Both the position numbers and the translations under genes were made by a program. Below the pieces are notes generated by a model. It was not told where the DNA came from. It was given only the letters and a program-made list of their open reading frames with translations, and did not search any database. 64,000 nt of DNA from Berberis thunbergii (Eukaryota; Streptophyta; Magnoliopsida; Ranunculales; Berberidaceae), in the NCBI GenBank assembly GCA_003290165.1, contig QNQO01000523.1:62001-126000 (forward strand). The letters run 5' to 3'. The first letter of the stretch is position 1, and the number at the start of each line of letters is the position of its first letter. Below, piece after piece: positions 1 to 11,300 of this stretch.

Positions 1-62
1 CATCTCTCTCACCGCCACCATCACTCGAACACCATCGCCACCACCGCGCGCACAACACCGCC

Positions 63-230
63 GTGAAACAGGGCACCTCCCTGTTTTGCTCCCTGTTCCT
101 CGCCCTCCTTCCACTTTCTCTCTTCTCCACGGTCTCTCCCTCTCCACTTCTCTCTCTCTCTCGACCACCGCCGAAACAGACCACGCAACAGCCACCACCA
201 CCGCGAAACAGGGAGAGCACCTCCCTGTTT
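63..230 (+). repeat. Inverted repeats (AAACAGGG/CCCTGTTT hairpins) in LTR I
   Basis: Two potential hairpins of the same design. AAACAGGG at 66-73 pairs with CCCTGTTT at 79-86, and AAACAGGG at 206-213 pairs with CCCTGTTT at 223-230. Related hairpins recur in LTR J at 9166-9196, about 9334-9356 and 9499-9514. The recurrence in two diverged LTRs suggests an RNA structure of the leader or R region; the function is inference. Confidence 0.5.
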
Positions 231-879
231 CTCTTCCTCCTTCGCGGCTTTGTTATCATCCCTGTTCCCTCAACAATCTCTCTTTGTTCTTGCAGGTACA
301 GGAGCCGATCGTACGACGAAAAAGCTCGCGAGAAGCAAACCAGCGGAGGCGGAGCAGGGCGCTGTCGCGCTGGAGAAGACGAAGGAGCCAGAGGCGCTAA
401 TTCGCGTGGGAAATTCTTTTTTTTATTTTGAAAAACCGTTTTGGCTATTGACACCCCGATAATTTGTAAGAGCCACCACAGAGCCTATTTAGCTCTTTTC
501 TCGGGGTTCGTGCGCGTACAGGAAGTGATGGATTCCCCCTCCAGTGATGATGTGACCACCACCACCATAAGTCACTAAACCCCACGCAAGGTGAAGAGGT
601 GAACTCCTAGATGTAACGCACTAAATTAGCATTTGATTCGCTTTAAGTTTTCACGATGAATAATGATGTTTAATGATTATCACTTTTATTTAATATAGAA
701 ATTTATGTTATTTCAGCGAGAAGGATATCATAGATTTCTTTGTAGATTATTTTTATTCCGGTGATTATCTTTTCTTCTCCATATAAGCTTAGTCACGCTT
801 TTCTTATGTGTGGAATGTTTAAGAATTAATTGATTCCGGTAGGTTAGTTATATGTGACCGTCATTAAGTGAAATCTAAA

Positions 880-1062
880 ATTTAGGATATCACATATAAG
901 TTTAGGATATCACATATGACAAACCTTTATGCTTTTCTCCATATAAGTTTAGGATATCACATATGACAAAATTTATGTTATATGTGACAAACCTCCAGTG
1001 ACGCTTTTCTCCATATAAGTTTAGGATATCACATATGACAAACCTTTATGCTTTTCTTAGAA
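880..1062 (+). repeat. Short imperfect tandem repeats in LTR I
   Basis: The word 'aggatatcacatat' starts at about 883, 903, 951 and 1023, separated by 'gacaaacctttatgctttt' and 'ctccatataagttt' spacers. This is a locally expanded 20-70 bp repeat inside the LTR. No corresponding array is seen in LTR J, so it arose after the two LTRs diverged. Confidence 0.6.
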
Positions 1063-1412
1063 GAAGTGAAATCTAAAATTCATTTACGTTAGGGTATATT
1101 AATGGTTAAAAGATTATTTTTCCGATTACGTCGTTTGGGATGTGAAACATGTAGTTGAGTCATCATAGCGAATCAATACTAGTTGGCGCGTGAAGTCTAG
1201 GAGGGATTCTTGGAACCTTGTGATTTTTCTAAACTTAATTTTCATTAAATTAAATTCAATTTCGTATTTTAAATTTGTTAGAATTTATTAACTTTAGTTT
1301 CACATAGTTTGTTTTCCTTAACCTTATTTTGTAGATCGTTTTTCCTCGTGGGATCGACACCCCATTCTTTACTGCAATTGACCGCGTGTATTGTTTGGGC
1401 GTAATCAAATTT

Positions 1413-1430
1413 TGGCGCCGTTGCCGGGGA
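1413..1430 (+). other. Primer-binding site, tRNA-Asp type
   Basis: The 18 bases TGGCGCCGTTGCCGGGGA are the exact complement of the 3' end of plant tRNA-Asp including CCA (from knowledge of that tRNA). This is the usual primer of Athila-type Ty3/gypsy elements. It lies 5 bp after the LTR end. Confidence 0.9.
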
Positions 1431-1690
1431 AGAAGCGTCATTCTACAAGGAAGGTTTCGGGTATTATCTTTCTTGCACATTTTTCATTTTATTTTATTTT
1501 ATTCTATTTTGTTTTTAAATTTTAGGTCCAGTTTAATTTCTATCTTTATCTTTATTTTTATTTTATTTTATTTCTAAAAAAAATTAAATTAAATTAATTA
1601 AAAAAAATTTAATTAAAAAAATTATTAAATTAAAAAAAAAACATTGGGGAAGTGAGTTAGAATAGAGACCACTTAGGTTCGTGGGAGGAG

Positions 1691-3130
1691 ATGACCCAAA
1701 CATTTTTTAATAAATACTTTCCTCACCACAAAACCAACGGTCTAAAGAGACAGATTTCTACCTTCACCCAAAAGAATAACGAGATATTATATCAAGCATG
1801 GGAAAGATTCAAGGATCTTTTGAATACATGCCCACACCATGGGTATGAGAATTGGCGCTTAGTCAGTTATTTTTATGAGGGGCTCACCAGTAGAGAACGT
1901 CAGTTTCTTGAGATGATGTGTAATGGAGAATTTTTGCAAAAGGACCCTGACGAGGCTATTGAGTACCTGAATGACTTGGCTGAAAATGCTCATACTTGGA
2001 CTGGTCCAAGTGCTACTGAAAGCACGGATAGAACACATCCAGCTGGAATTTACCAACTTAGGGAAGATGATAACCTTAGAGCCCAACTTGATAGAGTAAC
2101 TAGGGAGTTAGAGGCACTTAAGACCCAGGATGGTAGGCCCACACATACTGTTGCCACAGTTGAGCTATAGGATGCCTGTTTTATATGCGGGGGAGTTGAA
2201 CACTACGCACAGGATTGCCCAACCTTCACTGAGATGAGAGGGGTTTATGAGGAACAATGTAACGCCTTAGGGATGTACAAGAAGTCTTACTCACCATTCT
2301 CTAACACTTACAATTCTGGCTGGAGAGATCACCCTAACTTTAGCTGGAGGTCTGAGGCAGACCAACCTACACACTCACAGGCACAACCACCTAGGTCATA
2401 CCCTGCACCTCTATACAATGCACAATCTAACACAAGTTCCTTATCAGACACATTACATGCATTTATAGAGCCACAAGGTAAAACTAATCAAAAAATTGAG
2501 GTTGCATTGACACAGTTGGCAGAAGAGAACAAGGAGATCAAAAGCCAAATAAGCAAGTTGACAAGTTCAATAACAGTACAAGCTCAGGGCCAATTTCCGT
2601 CACAACCTCAAGCAAATTCGAAGGGCCAACTTATGGGACAAACCTCTACTTTAGACTCTCAGAATGTCAAAGAGGTTAATGCCATCGCCACTCAGAGTGG
2701 TAAGATCTTAGATGGGTCAAGCTCGTCCACAACTATAAGCACCTCCCCATGTGCAAATGAGAGCATCCCTGAGGATGAGCCCAACAAGACCATTCCAGTT
2801 TCAGTTCCTTTTCCTCAAGCTCTACGACCTACTGGAAAGAAATCAAAAATGTATGGTGAGATTCTAGAACACTTGAATCAGGTTAAAATTAACTTACCTT
2901 TGTCACATGTGTTTAAACAGGTACCAACTTATGCGAGGGTCATCAAGGATCTATGCACTATCAAGAAGAAACATCAGGTGGTTGCTATCTTTGAATGGAC
3001 TGATCCTCAACTTTTCAGGTTGTTGGTATACGATTCCTTCACCCTTTTGACTCATTTATATCATAGACTAGGTTTGGAGGTGCGTGTTCCATATGTTCTT
3101 CCTCGTCACTTCATAGTATATCTTTCATGA
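1691..3130 (+). pseudogene. Athila-like gag, one in-frame stop, no pol
   Basis: Structural capsid-nucleocapsid protein of a Ty3/gypsy retrotransposon. The first 159 codons carry the retrotransposon gag core: the 'FFNKYFP' block, then 'YQAWERFKDLLNTCPHHG', then 'RQFLEMMCNGEFL', all hallmarks of the Athila lineage. A TAG at 2168-2170 interrupts the frame; the same frame resumes at once with a CCHC zinc knuckle (CFICGGVEHYAQDC, about 2175-2216) and continues 298 codons from 2234. The tail contains 'NAIATQSGK' and a basic 'YARVIKDLCTIKKK' stretch that normally lead into protease. Here the frame ends at 3130 with no protease, reverse transcriptase or integrase. The start is uncertain because the usual N-terminal gag region is missing or lies in the AT-rich leader. 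Confidence 0.85.
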
Positions 3131-5375
3131 GGGAGAATATATGTCGGGCTGACGACGTTAAACCAAGCGCTCCTAGGAGGCAGCCTAGCCTTAGTTGTGT
3201 GTCTTTGCTGTTAGTTTGGATTGATTTTTGAGTACCCTATTTAGTTGTGTTTCACTCATACTCGTTAGCTCCATAATAGTTTTGACTTACAACTTGCTTC
3301 TTTTTTGTTTTCTTTGTTAATGTCGAGTCTGCATTTTATCAATTTCTAATGAAAACTCCATGATTCTTATGTTTCTGAGCGTTCATTGGTGGAAGATTTC
3401 ATCGAAAGTGGTAAAAAGCTTCACCATGGTAATATCACTCTAACCCTCCTCTTTTTTTTTGCCTTGATTTGTCATGATTATTATTTTATACATTGAGGAC
3501 AATTTTTGCTTTAGGTTTGGGGGTGTAGTTTATTAGATTTTTTTTATGCAATTTTCAAAAATCTTTGAGTTTAAAACGTATTTGACAATTAAACCGAGTC
3601 ATTTTTGTGTTCTACTCAATCTCCATTGAATACTTAGATGATTATGGTAATTGTGTAAAATCTTCTTGAAAATGCATTTGAAATCCGAACTCTTGGTGAA
3701 TATATATAAAAAAAAAAAAAAAAAAGAGGTTTTGAGTTTTTTTTAGATAATATTTTTGTTGCCTTTAATTTTGAGAAAACACATACTAGCACGTGTCACA
3801 TAGTTATATTAGTGGAAAACATGATATTTGATAGTATCCTTATGTTAGATGTATTTCGTGAGACTTTTCAACTCGACTATTCATGCACTATAAGCCAAGT
3901 CAACATGATTTGAAGTTGATTAGTGAGGTATTGAACTAGAAAACCTTAGAATGATAGTGGAGACTTAACCCTTGTGAGTTTTGAGCCATTCTTTATTTCT
4001 TGAGGGTTATTAATTACACTCTGATTTTTCTTGAGTTCGCAATATTTCGTTGATGATCTCATTATTCTTGATTTTCTTATTGATTGCTTTAAGAATGACA
4101 TAAATATTGAATCGTTACACTAGAACTTTTTGCTTTATTTAGTTGAGATGTCCTAGTACTAACTAGAACTTATGAAGTGATATAGGCATTTCTTTCTTTA
4201 AACCATTTTTAGCCTTTTAGCCTACTCAATAATAAATATCCATTTACAGCCCTTTGAGCCTTTAGATAGCATTTTCTTTGTTATCCCCATTCCCAATACC
4301 CACTCCAATCAAGGAGTAATACCTCTATTATTTTATCCTTACCCAATTTTCTGAGAATGTATCCGGTGAGATATATTTATGGAATGGGCAAATAAAAAAT
4401 ATATATATATATATTTCATGCGCCCTCGAAGTAAAAGTGTTGGATTGTATCAATGGGGAAAAGCATGTCAAAAAAAAATGTGATTGAAGAAGAAAATAAT
4501 GAAGAAAAAGTTAATGGTGTACAACATTGATTTGCTCTTCAATGCCCTATGTTTTATTCAAGGGTGTATCCATTCTCAGAAAATCTTTGTATCATTTTTG
4601 TCCATTATTGTTTGCCATAATCCAAGCCCCAATACAACCTAGTAAAGACCTGATTGATCTTAAGTGAAAGTTAGCTTAATAGATGTGGAGATTGAATAGG
4701 TAAGAACTATGGTGTTTGGTTCAACATTCTCAAAAGTAATCAATATTCCGGTCCATGAGATCATATTCATTTCACTCTTTGAAAATTCCGTTTTTCATGA
4801 TAATTATATGTGAGACGTTTGCATTTTCCATAGTATATTCTTTTCCTCACATATAAACTGAGTGCCTAATCTCTGAGCATTTCATTTCTGAGCGACATGA
4901 GAGAATTGTAGTCGAAACGTCTTTTCTAAAGGTTATCTTGTCACATCTTTACTATGAGATGAAGAGTTATGTTGATAAGGCTTCTCACACACACACTTCG
5001 AGTTGAGAATGATTATGAAATTCATTTAACCTTTAGATACTATTAAATTATTGTACTCTATTGATATACTTTTGTGACAGTTTTAGTTTGTTGTTTTTCT
5101 CGAATGCTAAGCAATTAAAAAATTACTCTAAGGAAAATAAAGAAGAATGCTCACGTTTTTGCATTATGTTTTTAGAAAATAGATTTTGTTTTATTGAGTC
5201 AGTAATGTTTGGGGGTAGTATTTCTGGAAACCCTCACGAGACTATAACTCGTCCTCTAGAGGTAATCTAGAGGTTTAAAGCCTTGTTGCACGTTAAGGAA
5301 AGTGCAACCGTGATTCCTACGAAAGTGAGTTAGGATTTTATTCTTTATTTTGTTTTGCTCGAGGACTAGAAAATA
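3131..5375 (+). other. Non-coding 3' region of element I
   Basis: Right after gag comes 'caagcgctcctaggaggcag', the characteristic post-pol motif of Athila-type elements, so pol has been removed and gag fused to the 3' spacer. At 3491-3528 there is 'cattgaggac' followed by 'ttaggtttgggggtgtag', a second conserved Athila 3' motif resembling an internal polypurine tract. The rest is AT-rich, with poly-A at 3706-3725 and an AT microsatellite at about 4397-4413. No env-like ORF or other gene is visible. Confidence 0.65.
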
Positions 5376-5391
5376 TAATTTTGGGGGCATT
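5376..5391 (+). other. Polypurine tract of element I
   Basis: The G-rich run 'ttttgggggcatt' lies directly before the LTR start TGATATACACG at 5392, the expected place for the plus-strand primer. Confidence 0.6.
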
Positions 5392-5827
5392 TGATATACA
5401 CGTAATTATTACAAATTATAACCCTTAATTTAAATATGTTAGTGCTTCAATTAATATATTTTATTCTAATTATTTCAATTTTTATGTTTTTGTAGGAATC
5501 TGCGCGCGTGAATGATAAAATCGCATTAAGGCGACAAATTTGAGAAAATGATTAATTTGTCGATTCTAGCGGTGGTACAAAGGAGTGGTTCACACATCTA
5601 AGCCTAACCCGAATAAGCATGGTCCACTTACTTTAACCAAGCCCAAGCCCAAGCCCAGAAAGCTAGAATCCTAAACCCAGCCTAACAAGGAAATAGGGAA
5701 ACCCTATTTAGGTTTTTCTATTGCCTTCTCTATGAACTCCTCTCTTCCACGTTTTCTGGTCTTTCTCACTTTTCCAGCCACCATCTGCACCTCCACCAAG
5801 GCAGAGCCCTGTGTCTCGCGCCACTAA
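5392..5827 (+). mobile_element. Element I, 3' LTR, truncated by satellite
   Basis: Begins TGATATACACGTAATTATTACA and matches the start of LTR J at 8527 over roughly the first 110 bp, then diverges. It stops after about 435 bp at the first satellite monomer, so at least 1 kb of the LTR is missing. No target duplication can be checked because the left end is outside the window. Confidence 0.7.
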
Positions 5828-8526
5828 CCAGATGCGCCATTCACTTTAGGGCAAACTACCTGTGCATTCTTGCTCATACTCATCCATTCGCCATAATATT
5901 AAAAAATAACACAATGAATGCAAGGATTTTGAAAATAGACACGGGAATCCAAAGATTGTCAAGGGACATGCATTCTCAACCTTGCTTAGCCCATTAACGA
6001 ATGCTCCTTGCGCATTCGGGCAAACTACCAGTGCATTCTTGCTCGTACTCACCCATTCACCATAATATGGTAAAATGGCCTCAAAAATACGTGGATTTTG
6101 AAAATAGACACATGAATCCCAAGATAGTCAAGGGAAATGCATGCTCAGACCTTGCTCGGACCATAATCGGATGCTCAATGCAAATTCGGGCAAACTACCC
6201 ACGCATTCTTGCTCATACTCATCCATTTGACATAATTTTATAAAATAGCACTAAGAATGCACGGATTTTGAAAATAGACACGGCAATCCAAAGATTGTCT
6301 GGGGACATGCATTCTCAAACCTTGCTTGGACCATAATCGATTGCACCTTGTACATTCGGGAAAACTACCAGTGCATTGTTGCTCGTACTCACCCATTAAC
6401 CGTAATATGGTAAAATGGTCTAAGAATGCAAGGATTTTGAAAATAGACAAGGTAATCAAAAGATAGTCATGGGACATGCATGCTCAGACCTTGCATGGAC
6501 CATAATCCGATGCTCCATACACATTCGGGCAAACTACCCGTGCATTCTTGCTCATAGTCATCCATTCGACATATTATGGTAAAACATATCTAACAAGGCA
6601 TAGATTTTGAAAATAGACACGGGATTCCAAAGATAGTCACGGGACATGCATGCTCAGACCTTGTTCGGCCCATAATCGGATGATTAATGCACATTCGGGA
6701 AAACTACCCGTGCATTCTTGCTCACACTCATCCATTCGCCATAATATAGTTAAATAGCCCTAATGATGCAAGGATTTTAAAAATAGCCTCGGGAATCAAA
6801 ATATCGTCACGGGAGATGCATGCTTAGACCTTGCTCGGACCATAATCAGATGCGCCTTGCACTTTCGGGCAACTCCGTGCATTCTTATTCATACTCATCC
6901 ATTTGCCATAATATGGAGAAATAGCCCTATGAATGCAAGGATTTTGAAAATTGGCTCGGGAATCCAAAGATTGTCAGGGGACATGCATTCTCAACCTTGT
7001 TCAGACCATAATCGAATGCTCCTTGTGCATTAACCATAATATAGTAAAATGGCCCTAAGAATGCAAGGATTTTGATAATAGACACAGGAATCCCAATATA
7101 GTCACGGGAAATGCATGTTCAGACCTTGCTCGGACCATAATCAGATTCTCCATGCACATTCGGGAAAGCTACCCATTCATTCTTGCTCATACTCAACCAT
7201 TCGCCATAATATGGTAAAATAACCCTACGAATGCAAGGATTATAAAAATAGACGCGAGAATCCAAAGATAATCATGGGATATGCATGCTCAGACCTTGCT
7301 CAGACTGTAATCGGATGCTCCTGGCACATTCTGGGAAACTACACGTGCATTCTTGCACGTACTCTTCCATTCTCCATAATATGGTAAAATTTCTAGAAGA
7401 ATTCAAGGATTTTCAAAATAGACACAGGAATCAAAAGGTAGTCATGGCACATGCATGCTCAGACGTTGCTTGGAACATGATCAGATGCTCCATGCACATT
7501 CGGCAAACCACCCTTGAATTCTTCCTCATACTCATCCATTCGACAAAATATGGAAAATAGCCATAATCGGACTCACCCATTAACCATAATATGGTAAAAT
7601 GGTCTAAGAATGCAAGGGTTTTGAAAATAGACAATGTAATCAAAAGATAGTCATGGGACATGCATGCTCAGACCTTGCATGGACCATAATCCGATGCTCC
7701 ATACACATTCGGGCAAACTACCTGTGCATTCTTGCTCATAGTCATTCATTCGACATATTATGGTAAAACATATCTAACAAGGCATGGATTTTGAAAATAG
7801 ACACGAGAATCCAAAGATAGTCACGAGACATACATGCTAAGATCTTGCTCGGACCATAATCGGATGCTTCATGCACATTGGGGCAAACTACCCGTGCATT
7901 CTTACTCGTACTCATCCATTCACCATAATATACTAAAATAGCCATAATAATGCAAGGATTTTTAAAATAGACACGGGGATCCAAATATAGTCAAGGGACA
8001 TGCATGCTAAGACCTTGCTCGGACAATAAACAGATGCGCCATTCACTTTAGGGCAAACTACCTGTGCATTCTTGCTCATACTCATCCATTCGCCATAATA
8101 TTAAAAAACAGCACAATGAATGCAAGGATTTGGAAAATAGACACGGGAATCCAAGGATTGTCAGGGGACATGCATTCTCAACCTTGCTTGGACCATTATC
8201 GAATGCTCCTTGCGCATTCGGGCAAACTACCTGTGCATTCTTGCTCGTACTCACCCATTCACCATAATATGGTAAAATGGCCCTAAGAATACATGGATTT
8301 TGAAAATAGACACATGAATCCCAAGATAGTCAAGGGAAATGCATGCTCAGACCTTGCTCGGACCATAATCGGATGCTCCATGCAAATTCGGGCAAACTAC
8401 CCATGCATTCTTGCTCATACTCATCCATTCGACATAATTTTCTAAAATAACACTAAGAATGAACGGATTTTGAAAATAGACACATTAATCAAAAGATAGT
8501 CATGGGACATACATTCTCAGACCTTA
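5828..8526 (+). repeat. Satellite block 1, 170-bp monomers
   Basis: About 16 head-to-tail monomers of roughly 170 bp. Anchor words in order are 'catgcatgctcagaccttgc', 'ggaccataatcggatgctc', 'cacattcgggcaaactaccc', 'gcattcttgctcgtactcat', 'ccattcgccataatatgg', 'aatgcaaggattttgaaaat' and 'agacacgggaatccaaagat'. Monomers differ by substitutions and small indels. A segment of about 0.4 kb starting at 5829 recurs almost unchanged at 8031 (2,202 bp, about 13 monomers), and the segment at 6388 recurs at about 7571 (7 monomers). Several reading frames are open across monomers but they are not genes. Confidence 0.9.
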
Positions 8527-8704
8527 TGATATTCACATAATTATTACAGAATATATCCCTTAATTTGTACATGTTAGTGTTTCGATTATTATATTTTATA
8601 GTAATTATTTCGTTTTAATATCTTTGCAGGAATTTGAGCTTAAACGATAAATCCATATTAAGCAGTCACAAACGACAATTAGGCAATTTCAATGGTGTTA
8701 TCAA

Positions 8705-8900
8705 ATAAAATCCACAAACCTACACCCAACACCTAACTCTTAACCTAAAATCCACAAACCTACACCCAACACCTAACTCTTAACCTAAAAATCCACAAAC
8801 CTACACCCAACATCTAGCTCACAACCTAAAAATCCACAAACCTAAACCTTGAAACCTAATTCATAACCTAAACCCCATTCATAACCTAATCCATAACCTA
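8705..8900 (+). repeat. Tandem repeats of about 50 bp in LTR J
   Basis: Three near-identical copies of a unit containing 'aatccacaaacctacaccca', with 'cacctaactcttaacctaaa' in the first two, start at about 8708, 8749 and 8790; a fourth degenerate copy follows. Confidence 0.7.
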
Positions 8901-9165
8901 AAACTAAACCCAATCCTACCCTCATTGATGAATCTACCCCTCATCTCATCCCTATTCATCTTGGCTATTTTCTATAAATAGAGGATAATGGGGTGAGAAA
9001 AGGGGGAGAAAAGAAGCAAATTAGAAAAAATCCAATCCTCTTTCTCTCAAATTCACCTCACCCTCACCACCACCACCTATCCCTCTTCCACTCACTCAGT
9101 AGTCACCTCTCCCACTCACTCAAAGTCCCCTCGCCATCGCACCACCGCGCACCACCGTCACCACC

Positions 9166-9196
9166 GTGAAACAGGGGTGTGACAACCCTGTTTCAC
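9166..9196 (+). repeat. Perfect 11-bp inverted repeat in LTR J
   Basis: GTGAAACAGGG (9166-9176) and CCCTGTTTCAC (9186-9196) can form a perfect 11-bp stem with a 9-nt loop. Similar hairpins follow at about 9334-9356, and the 16-bp palindrome ACAGGGAGCTCCCTGT lies at 9499-9514. Confidence 0.7.
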
Positions 9197-10509
9197 GTCC
9201 AATTTTTACTCCACCACAACTCTCTGCTCCTCTCCCCTGTCCACACAACCGCCACCACCTCCACACGATTCCCACCACCACAACAGACCACGAAAATCCG
9301 CGACAGAACCACCGCAACCACGCCGCGAAACAGAGCCGCACCGCGACTCTGTTTTGCCTCGCGACAGAGCCCGTTCCCCTCATTTCTCGGCCTCTCTTCA
9401 CTCGAGCTTCTTCCTGACTCCCTCTCTCGCGACCACCGTCACGACCAGGCCAATCATCACCGCCACCACCTCGCGAAACAACATTCACCACCGTGAAACA
9501 GGGAGCTCCCTGTCCTCATTTTCCTTCTCTATTTTTACGGTTTTATAGCTGTTTCCTCACCCTCTATTTCTCTTTTTCAGGTTCTGGAGATGATTTGAGG
9601 TCGAGGACGGTCGCAAGGAGCGAGAACGAGGCTGAGAATCGCCGCTGTCGCGCTGGAGAAGACGACCGGCGCGAGCTGGCACTATAGCAGTCACTGTAGC
9701 GCGGGGAATTCAAATCGGGTTTATTTTGGCTATTTGCACCCCCATTTCTGTAAGAGCCACCACAAGCTGTTTGGACCAATTTTCTTGGGATTCGTGTCGG
9801 ACCACTTGCTGACCTGCTGAGTGCCACCACATCGAGTTTGTGACGAACTAAATGGGTTGTATAAATTAATTTGATTCATTTTACTGAATTGTGTACTTAA
9901 TTGTTAATTGCAACTTATTTCTGAATTTTTGATAAATTGCTTTCACCTTGCATGTTCGAGTAATTAAACTTGATATGCTTGGTAGTTAGAATTACCCTTT
10001 ATCAATATTCAAAGCATGTGCTAAAAATATTAAGCTTAAACTTTGATTAAGTGTGCCCTAAAAAGACACTTAATACTTTGTAAAAGCGTATTTGCTTGAA
10101 ATACTTTGTTAAGGTTTAAAAGAACATGATATAATTTAAATTAGATTTTAACGATCACATATTCGGTGTAAGCAAGGGATTCTCATCCCTAAAGCTTCTC
10201 GTAAATTCAGTAATTTAGATTAAATAATTTTGCTAACTCATTGGTGAGTCCAAGCCCACAAAAATCCATCTCATCTATCTTTTATTTTTCTTATTTTAAT
10301 TTATTTTTAGTTTAGATTTAAAAATGCTGTAACCCCATTTCCTATAAATTAGTTTAATTAAATTCTAAAATTTCAATTACATTCACCTTCTTCGTGGGAT
10401 CGACCTGTAGTTGTCGTTGTCTACCAGTTAGGCACCGTGCACTTGCGGTTATTACAAGTGGGTTAAATTAACCTATTAATTTAGGTTAGTTAAACCCGCA
10501 TCAAGTTTT

Positions 10510-10527
10510 TGGCGGCGTTGCCGGGGA
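10510..10527 (+). other. Primer-binding site of element J
   Basis: TGGCGGCGTTGCCGGGGA differs at one position from the complement of the plant tRNA-Asp 3' end. It confirms that 8527-10503 is a 5' LTR in plus orientation. Confidence 0.8.
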
Positions 10528-11300
10528 AGGTTGCGGTGTAATTGAATTTAAGATTTATTTTCACTAATTATAAAAAACAAAAAAAAATTATAAAAAAATA
10601 AAATTTCAATTTATTTTTATTTTATTAAGTTCTTTTTACACTCATTTTGTTTTTGATTTTGCAGAATACACGATTCTCGAGAATATTGGATGATCCTGCA
10701 AAATATCAAGCAAATTTTAATTTTTTTTATTTTGTGAGGAGAGTTTTAATTTTATTTTCACCTCGTTTTACGAGTGTGTGGTGTAATAATTTTTATACTC
10801 TACTGCTTTCATTTTGTTTAATCACAAAAAAAAAACCCAAAATTTTCTAAGTCAAAGGAAATTATAGGGAAACAATTTTAATTGTTACCCAATAATTTTT
10901 TATGATTTAGAAATCCGACTTCTAAGACCAAGACTAGTAAATTTATTTGCATGTGTTTGTGTGTTGAGTGAAATAGATAAAAAGAAGTCGGATTTTTTTT
11001 TTAATTGTGCTAACTTTTTGTGCAGAACGGAATACACACACTGTAAGTATTTCTATCACACGCAACGTATTAGCGACCAGGGTGCTTGGTATAATTGTTT
11101 GAAATTGTGTGATTGGTTGTTTAATTTCTGTAATTGTGGATGCTAAACTTTAGTAATTCATAATAAGCAGACCCATCTTATAAATAAAAACTGGTGGGAC
11201 TTGATATCCCCACCCCATCACTCCAGCTGTGTGCAACCAATAGCCTAACATAATTAAAATCAATTAGCAAGTTAGATAGAGCATCTTTTAGGTACGGTGT
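10528..11300 (+). other. AT-rich leader of element J, cut by satellite
   Basis: Non-coding, AT-rich sequence after the PBS, like the leader of element I. Two short open frames (67 and 61 codons) have no recognisable domain. It ends at about 11300, where satellite resumes mid-monomer at 'ttcattcttgctcgtactca'. Gag, pol and the 3' LTR of J are absent. Confidence 0.55.

Larger units (their letters stand above)
1..1407 (+). mobile_element. Element I, 5' LTR (partial, Athila-like)
   Basis: The 3' part of a long terminal repeat whose left end lies outside the window. It ends in TCA at 1407, three bases before the run that enters the tRNA-Asp primer-binding site. The block around 240-540 (pyrimidine-rich tract, a TTGCAG acceptor-like site at about 294, then an arginine/alanine-codon-rich stretch and a 'taagagccaccaca' motif) aligns by eye with 9540-9780 in LTR J, so the two LTRs belong to one lineage. 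Three frames are open over 63-460, but this is a C/T-rich leader and I do not call a protein. The matching 3' LTR starts at 5392 and is cut after about 435 bp. Confidence 0.75.
8527..10503 (+). mobile_element. Element J, complete 5' LTR (Athila-like)
   Basis: A 1,977-bp LTR beginning TGATATTCACATAATTATTACA and ending GCATCA, followed by a PBS. Features include tandem copies of 'aatccacaaacctacaccca' at about 8708-8850, a TATA-like 'ctataaatagagg' at about 8970, C/A-rich leader sequence with hairpins, and an acceptor-like 'tctttttcag' at about 9580. It sits inside the satellite. The left neighbour is a monomer cut at 'cagacctta', and no second LTR follows. Confidence 0.75.

Noticed and set aside
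63..462. Three overlapping open frames of 70-122 codons
   Set aside because: They lie in the C/T-rich leader part of an LTR; the homologous region of LTR J has different frames open, so no protein is conserved.
1413..1430. Possible tRNA gene fragment
   Set aside because: Only the 18 bases complementary to a tRNA 3' end are present, directly after an LTR, so this is a primer-binding site. I found no complete tRNA cloverleaf in the window.
5846..8267. Many open frames of 60-90 codons on both strands in satellite block 1, with repeated peptide words such as 'WRMDEYEQECTGSLPE'
   Set aside because: They follow the 170-bp repeat (not a multiple of three), have no start context or domain, and the peptides repeat only because the DNA does.
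9120..9830. Six overlapping open frames on both strands (64-123 codons)
   Set aside because: CCACC-rich, low-complexity LTR leader lacking stops in most frames; no conserved product.
10647..11146. Two short ORFs in the leader of element J
   Set aside because: AT-rich, low complexity, no similarity to gag.
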